64,000 nt of DNA from Cohnella pontilimi (GCF_005049045.1 NZ_SUPK01000001.1:1-64000), one strand, 5' to 3'; positions 7,573 through 14,498 are shown, counted from the stretch's first letter. The notes: a model not told the origin generated them from the letters alone. Numbers and translations: made by a program.

Positions 7573-8067
7573 ATGCTTACTCTAAGACTTACTAAAGACC
7601 TATTGAAAGACATGAAAACAACTCCAGTTGAAGACATCAATGTAGCTCCGTTTTTAAGCTGGCATGCAAATATATATATCTTGAACAAACGAAAACACAT
7701 TGTCTTTGTGAACGATTTAACTAGATTAGCTATTATCATTGATGGAATAAGAACAGGGCAATTAGAACGATTGAAAGATAAATTCATTTTAACTTTTCGG
7801 GAATACTCACTCCGTGAGGGAATTAACGAAACATTGATCAATAGATATTTAGAATATGGCGCAGAAGTAGCTATTTCGAAGACAAACAACAATAGTGTCC
7901 TAGGAACAATGAAAGAAGTTACATGGTTCATTGAGGATGACTTTTACGATAATATTGAACGCTTGAAATGGCTGAACAGAATGATTCATAAACCAATAGA
8001 TTACATGGAACCGATCAATTACTTTAAAGAATCCATATGGGATCATAAGAACTACAACATAGTTTGA
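7573..8067 (+). CDS. DUF6933-like hypothetical protein (cassette 10)
   Basis: A 164-residue protein. ATG 7573 is chosen because AGGA lies eight bases upstream; the GTG at 7552 overlaps the repeat edge. The N-terminus MLTLRLTKDLLKDMKTTP, the segment FLSWHANIYILNKRKHIVFV (about residues 27-46) followed by NDLTRLAIII, resembles a family of short Bacillota proteins that I know as DUF6933, where a conserved W-x-A-N-hhhh is followed by N-x-x-x-L. No function is known for that family. It is the sole gene of cassette 10 (7539-8251). The family call is from memory of motif order and needs a profile search. Confidence 0.68.
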   Translation: MLTLRLTKDLLKDMKTTPVEDINVAPFLSWHANIYILNKRKHIVFVNDLTRLAIIIDGIRTGQLERLKDKFILTFREYSLREGINETLINRYLEYGAEVAISKTNNNSVLGTMKEVTWFIEDDFYDNIERLKWLNRMIHKPIDYMEPINYFKESIWDHKNYNIV

Positions 8068-8090
8068 AGATTACTCAGGGTGGCACTGGC

Positions 8091-8260
8091 ATCGCATAAC
8101 ACCGTATTCACACATCTGGCCATTCGGCCCTTGGTCCACCCGAGGCATTTCGAGGGAGTGGATTCAGGCGGACAACCCTGCGAGGCTAAGTGGCGGAGCC
8201 ACCCGGCGACTTCGTCGCCTTAAGCCTCTCGGGTTCGTGAATACAAGTACGTTATCTGAA
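8091..8260 (+). repeat. attC-like site 11 (compensated third arm)
   Basis: R'' ATCGCATAAC complements own-cassette R' GTTATGCGAA at 9 of 10; its own R' is GTTATCTGAA (cut after G8251). Third arm GAGGCTAA/TTAAGCCTC with GTGGCGGAGCCAC and GGCGACTTCGTCGCC tips, as in site 7. The first arm is shortened. Confidence 0.87.
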
Positions 8261-8300
8261 AGACACGCAAAAATGCAATTAAACGTTGGGAGGAATATGA

Positions 8301-8711
8301 ATGCAGAAGATAAAACCTGTAGGCCAAACAGTATCAGCAGGTTTTCAAGTTGGTGTAAGAAGAACATTTCCAATTACTGTGGAGAATGCATGGAATCTAA
8401 TCACTTCAACAATAGGAATTACTACATGGTTAGGTGAACTACCCGCTTTTTCTATACAAGTAGGTCAGCAGTACCTAACTGAAGATGGAGTTTCAGGAAA
8501 TATAAGAGTTGTTAATCAGTTTCAGAATATTAGATTGACCTGGAAGAAAGAAAATTGGATAAAACCAACAATACTTCAAATACGAACAATCCCTAACGGA
8601 GATAAAACCACTCTTAGTTTTCACCAAGAGAATTTATCGGATATGAATGTTAGGGAAGAGATGAAATTACGATGGGAAGAAGTATTGAATAAATTAAGTG
8701 AGATAATTTAA
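8301..8711 (+). CDS. SRPBCC (AHSA1-type) domain protein (cassette 11)
   Basis: A 136-residue single-domain protein with the START/AHSA1 fold pattern. It shows FQVGVRRTFPITVENAWNLIT near the N-terminus (the usual vWxaLt helix), ITTWLGELP, then SGNIRVVNQFQNIRLTWKKENW (the family's strand with RLTW), and a C-terminal long helix MNVREEMKLRWEEVLNKLSEII. ATG 8301 follows GGGAGG at seven bases. Members bind hydrophobic ligands or act on Hsp90; ligand unknown here. It is the only gene of cassette 11 (8252-8909). Confidence 0.88.
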   Translation: MQKIKPVGQTVSAGFQVGVRRTFPITVENAWNLITSTIGITTWLGELPAFSIQVGQQYLTEDGVSGNIRVVNQFQNIRLTWKKENWIKPTILQIRTIPNGDKTTLSFHQENLSDMNVREEMKLRWEEVLNKLSEII

Positions 8712-8745
8712 GAGCTTAATCAAGTAATTCGAAGATGGTGTGTCC

Positions 8746-8918
8746 ATCAGATAACATCGTATTCACGCATCGCAGCCTGACGGCTGCTCGGTCCGCCCGA
8801 GGCATTTCGAGGGAATTGATGCAGGTTGGACAACTCCTGCGAACCTAACCGCATCGCGGCCGGTCACTTCGTGACCTTAAGGTTCTCGGGTTCGTGAATA
8901 CAAGAGACGTTATCTGAA
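8746..8918 (+). repeat. attC-like site 12 (near complete)
   Basis: R'' ATCAGATAAC complements own-cassette R' GTTATCTGAA at 9 of 10; its own R' is GTTATCTGAA (cut after G8909). First arm CGCAGCCTGACGGCTGC; tip hairpin GGTCACTTCGTGACC. Confidence 0.88.
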
Positions 8919-8988
8919 AGAGCGAAGCGAACTTAAGTGCGTGAATGAAAACCAAAACGGATGTTATAATGACAATGAGGTGATGAAA

Positions 8989-9171
8989 ATGCTTAAAGAC
9001 GATATTAAACAAATGATCGATAAATTGCCTGAAGATTGTTCGATTGAGGACATCCAATACACTTTGTATGTAAGATCGAAAATTCAAAAAGGACTGAAAG
9101 ATCTAGATGAAGGGAATGTACTGACGACCGAGGAAGTTAAGGCGAGGATGGATAAATGGCTAAACAAGTAA
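8989..9171 (+). CDS. ParD/RelB-type antitoxin (cassette 12)
   Basis: A 60-residue acidic protein. ATG 8989 sits eight bases after GAGGTG; upstream ATGs at 8941 and 8983 are less well placed. It has the pattern SIEDIQYTLYVRSKIQKGLKDLDEG, then LTTEEVKARMDKWL, which is typical of short antitoxins whose C-terminus wraps the partner toxin. A RelE/ParE-type toxin reading frame begins 16 bases before its stop, the usual overlapping toxin-antitoxin arrangement. The toxin carries a premature stop, so the antitoxin may now be an orphan able only to buffer related toxins. Both share cassette 12 (8910-9607). Confidence 0.8.
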   Translation: MLKDDIKQMIDKLPEDCSIEDIQYTLYVRSKIQKGLKDLDEGNVLTTEEVKARMDKWLNK

Positions 9172-9446
9172 TATGGACAATCACTGCTTTCAAGGACTTA
9201 CAAAACATAGTCGACTTTATTTCTAATGATTCCACGTACTACGCCTTAGCATTTTATGAAGAAGTGATGGACTAAGCGAATACACTACACGAATTCCCGC
9301 ACAGAGGACGCATTGTTCCAGAGATGGACGATCCGAACGTGCGGGAACTTTTTGTTCATAGGTACAGATTGATTTATTACATATCAGACGAGAACATAAT
9401 TATCAGTACGATTGTCCACGGTGCAAGAGATTATAAAAACGATTGA
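9156..9446 (+). pseudogene. RelE/ParE-type toxin with in-frame stop (cassette 12)
   Basis: A 97-codon frame starts at ATG 9156, overlapping the antitoxin by 16 bases. It reads MAKQVIWTITAFKDLQNIVD..., hits TAA at 9273-9275 (codon 40), and continues in the same frame with FPHRGRIVPEM...VRELFVHRYRLIYYI...IISTIVHGARDY to TGA 9444-9446. The order (N-terminal two-helix hairpin, then GR-x-V-PE, RE-hhh-x-Y-RhhY, hhxVxHxxR) is the ParE/RelE fold. Only one codon separates the two halves, so a single substitution probably inactivated it. Suppression or a sequence error are the alternatives. Confidence 0.85.
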
Positions 9447-9467
9447 TTGTGGGTATCTGGGAGCTCC

Positions 9468-9616
9468 TTCAGATAACAATGCATTCACGCTGCGGGCAGT
9501 CGCCCTTGGTTGCCGAATGTATTTTCAAGGAGATTATTCAGGCGACACAACCAACTCCCTAAGATATGAGCTATCTAAGGGAGTTGAACGTCGTGAATGC
9601 GGAAACGTTAGCTGAA
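9468..9616 (+). repeat. attC-like site 13 (short third-arm subtype)
   Basis: R'' TTCAGATAAC is the exact complement of GTTATCTGAA at the start of cassette 12; its own R' is GTTAGCTGAA (cut after G9607). Same subtype as site 4: third arm CAACTCCCT / AGGGAGTTG with GATATGAGCTATC at the tip. The L boxes read GCATTCACG / CGTGAATGC, a compensated pair. Confidence 0.87.
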
Positions 9617-9638
9617 ATCGACAGAAAGCGGGAAAAAG

Positions 9639-10166
9639 ATGAACGATATCATAAACATAAAAAGACTAAACAAAATTGAAGAAGCGGAATTGCTAGATGA
9701 AGAGTTTGCAAAACGATTTAGGTGGTATCAACGGGGCGATTATTACCTAAAGTGCCTTGAAGAAAACCAAAAAGGTAAAAGAGTTACATTAACCGCTTAT
9801 TGCAATGATGCATTAGCAGGTTGCTGTCATTTACTCTTTGAATCTCAATATCCTTCTTTTCGTGATAATAGCATTCCCGAGATTAACGATTTGAACGTAT
9901 TTCCCGAGTATAGGAGAAAGCGGATAGCGAGCAGATTATTTCATGAATTAGAACTCATTGCATCAAAGATCTCAAGATATATAGGACTAGGCGTAGGGCT
10001 CTATAAAGATTATGGAAATGCTCAAAGAATGTATACATCTCGCGGATATATCTTGGACGGTAATGGTATGAGCTATAAGAATGTTCAAGTGATACCAGGC
10101 CAAACAGTAATGGTGGATGATGATCTATTAATTTATTTAGTTAAGGAACTAAAGAGTAACTTGTAA
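9639..10166 (+). CDS. GNAT N-acetyltransferase (cassette 13)
   Basis: A 175-residue GNAT-fold protein. The acetyl-CoA segment is LNVFPEYRRKRIASRLFHEL (about residues 87-106), a slightly diverged V-x-P-x-R-x-x-G/R-I pattern in which the usual G is replaced, followed by GLGVGLYKDYGNAQRMYTSRGYIL with the conserved Y-x-x-x-G-Y motif. ATG 9639 follows GCGGGAAAAAG. The substrate cannot be told. It occupies cassette 13, which begins at 9608; its R'' survives only as TTCAGCT at 10,188. Confidence 0.85.
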   Translation: MNDIINIKRLNKIEEAELLDEEFAKRFRWYQRGDYYLKCLEENQKGKRVTLTAYCNDALAGCCHLLFESQYPSFRDNSIPEINDLNVFPEYRRKRIASRLFHELELIASKISRYIGLGVGLYKDYGNAQRMYTSRGYILDGNGMSYKNVQVIPGQTVMVDDDLLIYLVKELKSNL

Positions 10167-10187
10167 GTGCTCCATATAAGTGTCGAC

Positions 10188-10194
10188 TTCAGCT
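10188..10194 (+). repeat. attC-like site 14, stub of R'' only
   Basis: TTCAGCT is the first seven bases expected for the R'' of cassette 13 (complement of GTTAGCTGAA). The sequence then leaves the repeat, so a deletion has joined this point directly to the leader of the next gene. This is the first broken site met when reading from the left. Confidence 0.7.
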
Positions 10195-10225
10195 CTCGAA
10201 AATCCACAATGTGGGGGGAAATCAA

Positions 10226-10564
10226 ATGATGAAAATATCCGAAGTGCGAAAAATTGCATTATCTCTGCCTAAAACAGAAGAAGTACAACATTGGGGAAAG
10301 CCTTCATTTCGAATTAATAATAAGATCTTTACAGTTATCCAAGACGACATGAAAACCGTAACAGTTAAGACTACAAAGGAAGAAAGAGAAATCTATACGA
10401 GAATGGATCCTAGTACATACACGATTCCAGAAGCATTTTCGAATCTTAATTACATGAATATAAACCTTGAAACTGCAAATGAGGATGAAGTAAAGGAACT
10501 AATAAGGATTGCTTGGAAAAATGTTGCTCCAAAGAATTTGTCAAAAACATATTTTGCTAGGTAA
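10226..10564 (+). CDS. MmcQ/YjbR family DNA-binding-like protein
   Basis: A 112-residue single-domain protein of the MmcQ/YjbR family (CyaY-like fold). Family features are ISEVRKIALSLPKTEEVQHWG at the start, PSFRINNKIFTVI, and the VTVKTTKEER strand-helix, then the C-terminal ELIRIAWKNVAPK. The start is placed at ATG 10226, after GGGGGGAA; the GTG at 10211 is the ribosome site itself. The family is annotated as double-wing DNA-binding, but roles are mostly unknown. It lies between a deleted repeat (stub at 10,188) and a half repeat (10,573), so it is the remains of a fused double cassette. Confidence 0.87.
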   Translation: MMKISEVRKIALSLPKTEEVQHWGKPSFRINNKIFTVIQDDMKTVTVKTTKEEREIYTRMDPSTYTIPEAFSNLNYMNINLETANEDEVKELIRIAWKNVAPKNLSKTYFAR

Positions 10565-10572
10565 TTCGAGGA

Positions 10573-10693
10573 TGTCCGAGGCATTTCGAGGGAGTGAATC
10601 CGGGCGGACAACCCTGCGAACCTAACCGCGTCGCGGCCGCCCCGTTGAGGCTTAAGGTTCTCGGGTTCGTGAATAAGAGAGACGTTATGTGCA
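10573..10693 (+). repeat. attC-like site 15 (left arm deleted)
   Basis: Begins inside the second arm (GTCCGAGG / GGGCGGACAACC) and continues to a good third arm and R' GTTATGTGCA (cut after G10684). R'', left L box and first hairpin are missing, so this copy could no longer fold at its base. Confidence 0.8.
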
Positions 10694-10737
10694 ATCGATG
10701 CCAAGAAAATTAATCATTTGTATTGGGAGGGAATACA

Positions 10738-11133
10738 ATGTTTCAAAAAAATGATCAAATCGTTGAGTTCATCGACACAGTTTATTTGCCTGTTTTAAAC
10801 AAACAAGAATCGATTCAATGGTTTCAGGAAAAATTGGGACTACAATGGAATGGTCATTGTTTTAATCTCGGATCTGGCCCAGTTATATTTTTGGTTCAAG
10901 TAAAAAACAAAGATGATGTAAAAATCTCATATTTGACTGATGATTGGGAAGGTATTGACTATGAAATGCAATTGGTAACATTTCGATCAAAGAATATTGA
11001 TGAAACATATAAAATATTAAAAGAACGTGGAGTAAGAGTTTCGGAAGTACGGATGTACGATGGGAATCGTAAGAACTTTAGATTCTATGACTTGAATGGA
11101 AATAGATTTGATGTTTGGTCCGGTTGGCTATAA
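10738..11133 (+). CDS. VOC-fold (glyoxalase-like) protein (cassette 15)
   Basis: A 131-residue VOC superfamily protein. It shows the two beta-alpha-beta-beta-beta modules: FIDTVYLPVLNKQESIQWFQ then GLQW...GPVIFLVQ, and MQLVTFRSKNIDETYKILKERGVRV then FRFYDLNGNRFDVW. The FRFYDLNGN motif with a following D/E near the C-terminus is the usual second metal-site region, although the first metal His seems absent, so it may be non-catalytic or bind ligand only. ATG 10738 follows TTGGGAGGG. It is the only gene in cassette 15 (10685-11337), whose R boxes match. Confidence 0.85.
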   Translation: MFQKNDQIVEFIDTVYLPVLNKQESIQWFQEKLGLQWNGHCFNLGSGPVIFLVQVKNKDDVKISYLTDDWEGIDYEMQLVTFRSKNIDETYKILKERGVRVSEVRMYDGNRKNFRFYDLNGNRFDVWSGWL

Positions 11134-11171
11134 CAAAAGAATTGTTGGAAGTAATTCAAGATGGCCTCGAC

Positions 11172-11346
11172 AGCACATAACACCGTATTCACGCGTCGAG
11201 TCGGCATTCGCCGACCCTTGGTCCGTCGGGGGCATTTCGAAGAGCGGAATCAGGCGGACAACCCTGCGAGGCTAGGTGGCGGAGCCACCCGGCGACTTTG
11301 TCGCCTTAAGCCTCTCGGGTTCGTGAATACAACGACGTTAGGTGAA
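11172..11346 (+). repeat. attC-like site 16 (near complete)
   Basis: R'' AGCACATAAC complements the unusual own-cassette R' GTTATGTGCA at 9 of 10, including the rare GC in place of GA; its own R' is GTTAGGTGAA (cut after G11337). Third arm GAGGCTA/TAAGCCTC type. Confidence 0.88.
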
Positions 11347-11389
11347 TCAGTCAAAGAGCCTATAAAAAATCAAAACTTGGAGTGACATA

Positions 11390-11956
11390 ATGATAATAAT
11401 GATTAATGGAGCATTTGGAGCCGGAAAGACAACTACTTCAAGCATGCTTCAACCCTTAATCCCTAATAGCATGATTTATGACCCAGAGGAAATCGGACTC
11501 ATGATTAGAAAAGTCGTACCAGAAGAGATTAGACTTAAAGAAGAACAGACAGATGATTTTCAAGATATAGAATTATGGAGAATACTTACAGTAAAGATCG
11601 CCCTTGAAGTAAGACTGAAGTATAAAAGACATTTAATAGTACCAATGACGATTTATAAATCAGAAAATTTCGAGTACATATATAATGGCTTTAGAGATAT
11701 TGATAAAGACATCAAACATTTTTGTTTGAAAGCCTCAGAAGAGACAATACATAAACGCTTAGCAATTCGTGGCGATAAGTTAGATGGTTGGTCTTATAAG
11801 CAAACAAAAAAATGTGTTGAGGCACTACGGAGTAATAGATTCCAAGAACATATAGAGACTGATAATTTGGCTACGAAGGAAATCGTTGAGATCATATTAA
11901 GGAAGATCTCAAAGAATATTGAGGGCAATCTCGAAGAGGTGACTGACTTCACCTAA
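11390..11956 (+). CDS. TmrB-like P-loop ATPase (cassette 16)
   Basis: A 188-residue P-loop protein closely patterned on Bacillus subtilis TmrB, the tunicamycin-resistance ATP-binding protein. It shares the N-terminal MIIxINGAFGAGKTTT (Walker A, residues about 7-15), MIYDPEEIGLMIRKVVPEEI, LIVPMTIY, the ASEETIHKRLAIR segment and the VEALRSNRFQEHIETDN motif. TmrB-type proteins bind ATP and, in tunicamycin resistance, are thought to bind the drug; this cassette's substrate is unknown. ATG 11390 follows TTGGAGTGACATA. The stop codon TAA (11954-11956) lies inside the R'' box of the following repeat, so the last residues (EVTDFT) are encoded by repeat-edge sequence. Confidence 0.85.
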   Translation: MIIMINGAFGAGKTTTSSMLQPLIPNSMIYDPEEIGLMIRKVVPEEIRLKEEQTDDFQDIELWRILTVKIALEVRLKYKRHLIVPMTIYKSENFEYIYNGFRDIDKDIKHFCLKASEETIHKRLAIRGDKLDGWSYKQTKKCVEALRSNRFQEHIETDNLATKEIVEIILRKISKNIEGNLEEVTDFT

Positions 11957-12119
11957 AATCGTATTCACGCATCGCAGCCTTATGGCTGCTCGGTCCGCCC
12001 GATGTATTTTCGATGAAGTGGATCCAGGCGGACAACCCTGCGAACCTAACCGCGTCACGGCCGGTCACTTCGTGACCTTAAGGCTCTCGGGTTCGTAAAT
12101 ACGTAAGACGTTATCCGAA
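11948..12119 (+). repeat. attC-like site 17 (near complete, R'' mutated)
   Basis: R'' TTCACCTAAA complements own-cassette R' GTTAGGTGAA except for the last base (C to A); its own R' is GTTATCCGAA (cut after G12110). The right L box is CGTAAATAC, breaking one pair. The loss of AAC would be expected to impair recombination. Confidence 0.86.
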
Positions 12120-12151
12120 AGAATCGAAAGTAAAAATATCAGGAGAGAAAA

Positions 12152-12691
12152 ATGAAAAAGGTCCTAATTATATTATCAATAATTGCACTTGCACCAATTA
12201 TGCTGATTGTTGTATTCGCCATACTTCCTTGGTTGCTAATTGCTATTGGTATATGGTTAGAGCCTGCGCCTCCAGCTCCTAAACTAACCTATGCTGAGTT
12301 TCCATTTAGACTGGAATTTGAAAGTCAAGGTAAATTACTGACAATAAAGGACTCCTTAATTTGTAAATATGATGGGATTGGAATGAATGAAGGAGTAGGT
12401 AAATATCACAAGTGGAAAGACTATTTTGCAAGTGGAATTGAAAGAATAACGTTACTTAAAATTAGTGATAATCAAGAAATCAATTATGAGCCTGGCTGTC
12501 CTGAAAGTTTTATGGAAGGGAAAGGCTCAAATTTTGAATTAATTTATGCCCCGTTTGATGCTGTTGAATTTAAAACTGATGGTAAGTACAAAGAATGGTC
12601 TCACATTGAGGCTGAGGAATTGTTTAATAGATATCAAATAAAAATAATCAATTTTAATGTAGATGATCCAATATTAACAAAAACGGATTGA
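12152..12691 (+). CDS. Membrane-anchored protein of unknown function (cassette 17)
   Basis: A 179-residue protein with one long or two short hydrophobic segments at residues 3-38 (MKKVLIILSIIALAPIMLIV..., then a Trp-containing stretch), followed by an extracytoplasmic-type domain starting APPAPKLTYAEFPF. The domain contains GKLLTIKDSLICKYDGIGMN and YEPGCPESFMEGKG. I know such proteins only as hypotheticals in Paenibacillus-like genomes. ATG 12152 follows AGGAGAGAAAA. It is the only gene of cassette 17 (12111-12814). Confidence 0.65.
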   Translation: MKKVLIILSIIALAPIMLIVVFAILPWLLIAIGIWLEPAPPAPKLTYAEFPFRLEFESQGKLLTIKDSLICKYDGIGMNEGVGKYHKWKDYFASGIERITLLKISDNQEINYEPGCPESFMEGKGSNFELIYAPFDAVEFKTDGKYKEWSHIEAEELFNRYQIKIINFNVDDPILTKTD

Positions 12692-12716
12692 AAGTGTATT
12701 CAAGGAGGTCGATTCC

Positions 12717-12823
12717 TTCGGTTAACACCGTATTCACACATCGAGCCGGCGTTCGCCTACCCTCGGTCCATCCGAGGCATTTTCGAGGAAGCTGGATCAG
12801 GCGGACAATGAACGTTAGAAGAA
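12717..12823 (+). repeat. attC-like site 18 (third arm and right L box deleted)
   Basis: R'' TTCGGTTAAC, first arm and second arm (to GGCGGACAA) are present, then the sequence jumps straight to AACGTTAGAAGAA (cut after G12814). About 65 bases, the third arm plus right L box, are lost. Confidence 0.82.
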
Positions 12824-12854
12824 ATCGTGAGACCTAAAAAACAGGAGAGATTTG

Positions 12855-13376
12855 ATGAACCGCATTTTAGTAATCGGATCAGCCGGTTCGGGTAAGTCGA
12901 CCCTTTCTCAAGAGCTAAACAAAGCAACAAACCTGCCAATCATACATTTGGACAGGTATTATTGGAAACCAAGTTGGGTTCCGACTCCTAACGAGGAATG
13001 GGATCATTTTGTAGAAGAAGCTGCAAAACAAGAACGATGGATAATTGATGGCAATTACTCAAGAACAATTGATCTAAGACTAAAGAGGGCTGATACAGTA
13101 ATTTTTCTTGATATGCCCAGGATATTGTGTATCTATCGAATTATAAAACGAAGAATAAAATATCATGGAAAAACAAGACCTGATCTTAACGAAGAATGCC
13201 CTGAAAAACTAGACTGGGCATTTTTTGTATGGGTTTGGAATTATAAAAAGAGAAGTAGACCAAAAATCATAAAAGCATTAGAGACAGTGAAAGATCAAAA
13301 GCAAGTTATCATCTTAAGCACAAGAAAACAGGTAAATGAATTTATAGATCGAATGAAGAGTAAAGGAAAATTTTGA
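12855..13376 (+). CDS. FlaR-like P-loop topology-modulation/adenylate-kinase-like protein (cassette 18)
   Basis: A 173-residue P-loop NTPase. Residues 7-16 form the Walker A (IGSAGSGKST). Also visible are HLDRYYWKPSWVPTP, WIIDGNYSRTIDLRLKRADTVIFLDMPR and a C-terminal YKKRSRPKI with FLAR-type spacing. This matches the DNA-topology-modulation (FlaR) family, which is an adenylate-kinase-like fold of unproven substrate. ATG 12855 is preferred over TTG 12852 because it follows CAGGAGAG at seven bases. The downstream repeat is reduced to its right end, so the cassette (12815-13424) has lost its own R''. Confidence 0.85.
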   Translation: MNRILVIGSAGSGKSTLSQELNKATNLPIIHLDRYYWKPSWVPTPNEEWDHFVEEAAKQERWIIDGNYSRTIDLRLKRADTVIFLDMPRILCIYRIIKRRIKYHGKTRPDLNEECPEKLDWAFFVWVWNYKKRSRPKIIKALETVKDQKQVIILSTRKQVNEFIDRMKSKGKF

Positions 13377-13386
13377 TAAAGATATT

Positions 13387-13433
13387 GCCGCCTTAAGCCT
13401 CTCGGGTTCGTGAATACAAGAACGTTAGATGAA
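13387..13433 (+). repeat. attC-like site 19 (right end only)
   Basis: Only GCCGCCTTAAGCCTCTCGGG, the right L box CGTGAATAC and R' GTTAGATGAA (cut after G13424) remain. The left three quarters of the site are deleted and the preceding gene ends directly at the joint. Confidence 0.8.
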
Positions 13434-13452
13434 ATTGTTAGAAGGGGTGAAA

Positions 13453-13911
13453 GTGATTAAGGTCAAGCTACAAAATAACATATTTATAAGAAACATAGCA
13501 CCAATTTTTCTAGGACATATTTTATTTTTGATTTTTTGGATAATTACAGAATTGCTATCAGAAGAGAGCACAATAACGACATTACTAGAGATGGGTTTTA
13601 ATCTATTTGTCGTGCCAGGCTACTTAATTATCATTAATTCGAAAGAAATTTTGATTAAGAAGCATAAAAGTTTATGGCTGTATCTTTTATTTTCATTTTC
13701 CTGTATTTGTTTGTTGGTTAGTAATTTTTTTCATTACTTTAATTGGGGTATTACAAGCGGGTATCTGATGAATCCCGATTCAGAGACATTATATATAAGA
13801 GATCTAATAATCAAGCTGAACTTATACACAATAGTTATATGGCTAGCTGTATTTCAAATTTATCTAATTATCTTGTGGGGTATTTCTAAGAAGTCTAACA
13901 ACTTCAGCTAA
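13453..13911 (+). CDS. Polytopic membrane protein of unknown function (cassette 19)
   Basis: A 152-residue protein with four hydrophobic segments (roughly residues 15-33, 43-60, 70-91 and 122-145) and few charged residues. GTG 13453 is preferred because AAGGGGTG lies just upstream; ATG 13429 would begin on top of the R' box. No family motif is recognised. The stop TAA (13909-13911) is formed by the R'' box of the following repeat, as in cassettes 16 and 20. Very AT-rich. Confidence 0.6.
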   Translation: MIKVKLQNNIFIRNIAPIFLGHILFLIFWIITELLSEESTITTLLEMGFNLFVVPGYLIIINSKEILIKKHKSLWLYLLFSFSCICLLVSNFFHYFNWGITSGYLMNPDSETLYIRDLIIKLNLYTIVIWLAVFQIYLIILWGISKKSNNFS

Positions 13912-14075
13912 CACCGTATTTACACATCGCAGCCTGGATGGCTGGTCGGTCCGTCCGAGGATATTTCGAGAGAGCGGATCAGGCGGCCAACCCAGCGAAA
14001 CCTAATCGCGTCGCGGCCGGCTCCTTTGGAGCCTTAAGGTTCTCGGGTTCGTGAACACGAGATACGTTTGTCAAA
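13903..14075 (+). repeat. attC-like site 20 (full length, slightly diverged)
   Basis: R'' TTCAGCTAAC complements own-cassette R' GTTAGATGAA at 9 of 10; its own R' is the atypical GTTTGTCAAA (cut after G14066). L boxes GTATTTACA/CGTGAACAC are partly unpaired, so this copy is drifting. Confidence 0.8.
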
Positions 14076-14147
14076 TACGAGTGTTTATTAAATAAGAAGA
14101 GAGATGATTATATCCTTTCTCAAGCAGTTATCATTAAAGAAAACAAA

Positions 14148-14498
14148 GTGCTTATGGTCCGCCAGTATGTTCATAGAGGAGATATTGTGTGGAATTTCCC
14201 TGGTGGAGGAATCGAAGAAGGGGAAACACCAGAAGAAGCATGTGTACGGGAAGTCAAAGAAGAAACAGGCTATGAAGTGCGTATTTTGACAAAGATGCAT
14301 TTCGATGGAGAAAAACATACATTTAGGGCGGAAATCATTTCTGGAATTGAGGAAACCGACAAGAGCATAATGGACAATGAAGAAATTATAGAAATTGCTT
14401 GGATAGCTCTTTCAGACTTGATGAAATTCGATACATACACAAGACCGATAATAGATTTGTTTGTGGCCGAACTCGATGAGGCATCGAACTTTACATAA
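14148..14498 (+). CDS. NUDIX hydrolase, start codon possibly lost (cassette 20)
   Basis: From GTG 14148 the frame encodes 116 residues with a complete Nudix box, GGGIEEGETPEEACVREV then KEETGYEV (G-x5-E-x7-REUxEExGU). The coding signal extends upstream in frame to about 14,100 as RDDYILSQAVIIKENKVLMVRQ, which is how related NUDIX proteins begin, yet no ATG, GTG or TTG precedes it in frame after the last plausible ribosome site. Either a rare start is used, or the original ATG was mutated and translation, if any, begins at GTG 14148 without the first strand. The stop TAA (14496-14498) comes from the R'' of the following repeat. The substrate is unknown. Confidence 0.8.
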   Translation: MLMVRQYVHRGDIVWNFPGGGIEEGETPEEACVREVKEETGYEVRILTKMHFDGEKHTFRAEIISGIEETDKSIMDNEEIIEIAWIALSDLMKFDTYTRPIIDLFVAELDEASNFT

